Shown: one piece after another, positions 5,245 to 6,553 of the stretch
Numbering within the stretch: the first letter of the stretch is position 1
Layout of the letters: every line of letters begins with the position of its first letter
NCBI GenBank assembly: GCA_014377495.1
Contig: JACMPN010000367.1
Span: 1-6,553, forward strand
Length of the DNA stretch: 6,553 nucleotides
DNA from: Candidatus Sericytochromatia bacterium
Lineage (GTDB): Bacteria > Cyanobacteriota > Sericytochromatia > JACMPN01
Direction: 5' to 3'
Position numbers and translations under genes: made by a program
The notes under the pieces: model-generated
Database searches by the model: none
The model's input: only the letters and a program-made list of their open reading frames with translations
Told to the model about the DNA's origin: nothing

Positions 5245-6553
5245 CTAGTATTGCTGGAAGAACCGGGCGGCGGCGCCGGACAGGATCTGCGCCGTGACGG
5301 CATGACGGTTCCGAAAGAGGGTGGCCATGTCCTCTCCGGTCCGCTCGCGCGGCGGCGCTTTTCCGCGTTGCTGAGCCCAGGCCCCTTCGCCCGCTTGTGA
5401 GGCGCCCTGCATGAACTCCTTCGCCATCCCCTTGTATACGGCGCCGTTGTCACGGTTGTTCACGCGGACGTTATCGAGGTCGACCTGCCGGTCGGTCAAC
5501 TCCTGCAGGACTTGCCGGGTGAGTCCCGCGGCCGGTCTGTAATGACCGCTCTCATTGTTAACGATGGCGAGGGTTCTGTCGGCATGTAGGAAAAGCTCAC
5601 CGGCCCCTGCCACGGGTTGGCCGGACAGAAATGAGGAATGGTGAAGGTCCCCGCTGTTCGCTGTCAAACGTTTGCCGGAAGCCTCATGTTCCGATGCCAT
5701 ATAGAGCTGACCCGTCGTTGCCAGCACAAATGTCTGTTTTGTATAAGGAAGTCTTTCTGGGTCTGCATTGAATGTGTGCTCGCCACGGTGCCGAGAGACG
5801 GGCGTATCCAGGCCCATCGTGCCTTTCCGGCCATTGACGTCCGCGCCGGGCTGACCGTCTTCGTCCGATAAACGGTCAGCCGTGACTTCATATTGTTGCC
5901 GTGTCTGGTCATCGTGATAAACCGTGTAGACTTCGGTGTTTTCTTCCTGCCGATAGTCGCCGTAGCGCTTGTTTGCGCCTGCAATGGCGCCATCAGTCTC
6001 AGCGACCCATCGCTTGCGATGGACCTCGACCTCCTGACCATCGATCACGGCCTTGTGGCGATCAGGCACGATCGCCACTTTGCCTGCGCTGGTCCGATCC
6101 CAATGGGCCTGGGTGGGATCAGCGTCGCGTTCAAGTTCCTTGAGTGCCTCGTGCAAATCCGCTGTTTCCGTATACTTGGCAGGTTCGTGCGCTGAAGGCG
6201 CCTCTGCCTGTCCTGCTGGCCGGTTTTCCGCATTTTCGCGGCTCGGAGCAGGGTCTGGCAGTTTAAAAACCTCGCCCTGACGATTGAGCACCACATCGCC
6301 CACCTTACCAGGCCGCTTCAATTGATTTTTTTTAGCGAAACGCAACGATTCAGCCGAAATATTCTTATCAGCAATCATCGTCACCGCAGCGGGGGCCGGT
6401 GCAGCCTGCGGGGGCTTGGGAACTGTGTCATAGGCGTGATCGGTGGGCGGCGGAACGGACTCAGCGGCCGGGGCCGGGGCCGGTACAGACTGCGGGCGCT
6501 TAGGTACTGTGTCATAGGCGTGATCGGTCGGCGGCGGATCGGACGCGGCAGCC
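5245..6553 (-). CDS. IQM-like domain protein with tandem Tyr/Pro repeats, 5' end outside window; candidate effector
   Basis: The frame stays open to the right edge, so the start lies beyond it; 435 residues are visible, numbered here from the codon at 6552. A GTG at 6384 could start a 379-residue form but has no ribosome binding site and would drop the repeats. Residues 1-56 are Pro/Ala-rich with two 28-residue repeats, each carrying PPPTDHAYDTVPK (Tyr13, Tyr41). Residues about 57-145 are polar and Pro/Glu-rich. From about 150 the order of motifs resembles plant IQM proteins as I remember them: KRYGDY, then EVYTVYHDDQTRQQYEV, FVLATTGQLYMA, HSSFLSGQPVAGAGE (305-319), ESGHYRP (334-340) and VDLDNVRVN (357-365). 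The C-terminus is Arg-rich and ends in FFQQY. No IQ motif, signal peptide or membrane segment is visible. IQM proteins are calmodulin-linked in plants; the bacterial role is unknown. GC falls to about 56% over 5641-6000. A host-directed effector is my inference. Confidence 0.8.
   Translation of the reverse strand, partial: AAASDPPPTDHAYDTVPKRPQSVPAPAPAAESVPPPTDHAYDTVPKPPQAAPAPAAVTMIADKNISAESLRFAKKNQLKRPGKVGDVVLNRQGEVFKLPDPAPSRENAENRPAGQAEAPSAHEPAKYTETADLHEALKELERDADPTQAHWDRTSAGKVAIVPDRHKAVIDGQEVEVHRKRWVAETDGAIAGANKRYGDYRQEENTEVYTVYHDDQTRQQYEVTADRLSDEDGQPGADVNGRKGTMGLDTPVSRHRGEHTFNADPERLPYTKQTFVLATTGQLYMASEHEASGKRLTANSGDLHHSSFLSGQPVAGAGELFLHADRTLAIVNNESGHYRPAAGLTRQVLQELTDRQVDLDNVRVNNRDNGAVYKGMAKEFMQGASQAGEGAWAQQRGKAPPRERTGEDMATLFRNRHAVTAQILSGAAARFFQQY
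6385..6552 (-). repeat. 84-bp tandem coding repeat (28-residue Tyr/Pro unit)
   Basis: Two copies of an 84-bp unit are visible, with the tyrosine codons at 6514-6516 and 6430-6432. The core segments 6403-6459 and 6487-6543 differ at 6 of 57 positions by hand alignment, and a 23-bp stretch around the Tyr codon is identical. The array may continue past the window edge. Each unit encodes PPPTDHAYDTVPK followed by a Pro/Ala spacer. Confidence 0.9.

Noticed and set aside
5664..6041. Minus-strand open frame of 125 codons in another frame of the effector-like gene
   Set aside because: The overlapping frame carries the HSSFL and SGHYRP motifs and continues through the repeats. This one has no recognisable domain.

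Overview
The window comes from a high-GC Gram-negative bacterium, most likely a proteobacterium. The evidence is GC-rich codon use throughout, a lipoprotein signal, and a protein ending in an outer-membrane-style terminal phenylalanine. By hand count GC is about 69% in 2161-2520. I cannot name the genus from sequence alone. There are no tRNA or rRNA genes, CRISPR arrays or transposases. The content looks like an accessory region rich in exported or effector-type proteins.

Layout: (1) The left edge holds the last 188 codons of a papain-family (C1A) cysteine peptidase on the + strand. (2) It converges on a small minus-strand gene (621-1058) for a serine-recombinase catalytic domain. That protein lacks the catalytic serine and any DNA-binding domain, yet its gene has a good promoter, an operator-like dyad and a strong ribosome binding site. 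(3) Divergent from it is a 627-residue lipoprotein of the type I phosphodiesterase/nucleotide pyrophosphatase family (1247-3130), followed by a hairpin. (4) After a 206-bp spacer comes an unusual 601-residue protein (3337-5142). It has an EF-hand-like loop, a transglutaminase-like Cys-His domain and a long beta-rich C-terminal half ending in Phe. (5) On the right, converging on it from the minus strand, is an ORF open at the window edge (5245-6553). Its visible part begins with tandem Pro-rich, Tyr-containing repeats that resemble eukaryote-directed tyrosine phosphorylation sites. It continues into a domain resembling, from memory, the plant IQM (IQ-motif) protein family. Part of this gene is clearly lower in GC (about 56% over 5641-6000).

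The most interesting object is the right-hand protein, a candidate host-directed effector that appears to combine phosphotyrosine-type repeats with an IQM-like domain. The transglutaminase-like/beta-rich protein and the serine-less mini-resolvase are the next two. The genes are in mixed orientations and do not form one operon, so a shared pathway is not shown. The common theme of surface or secreted hydrolases next to an effector-like protein is inference.
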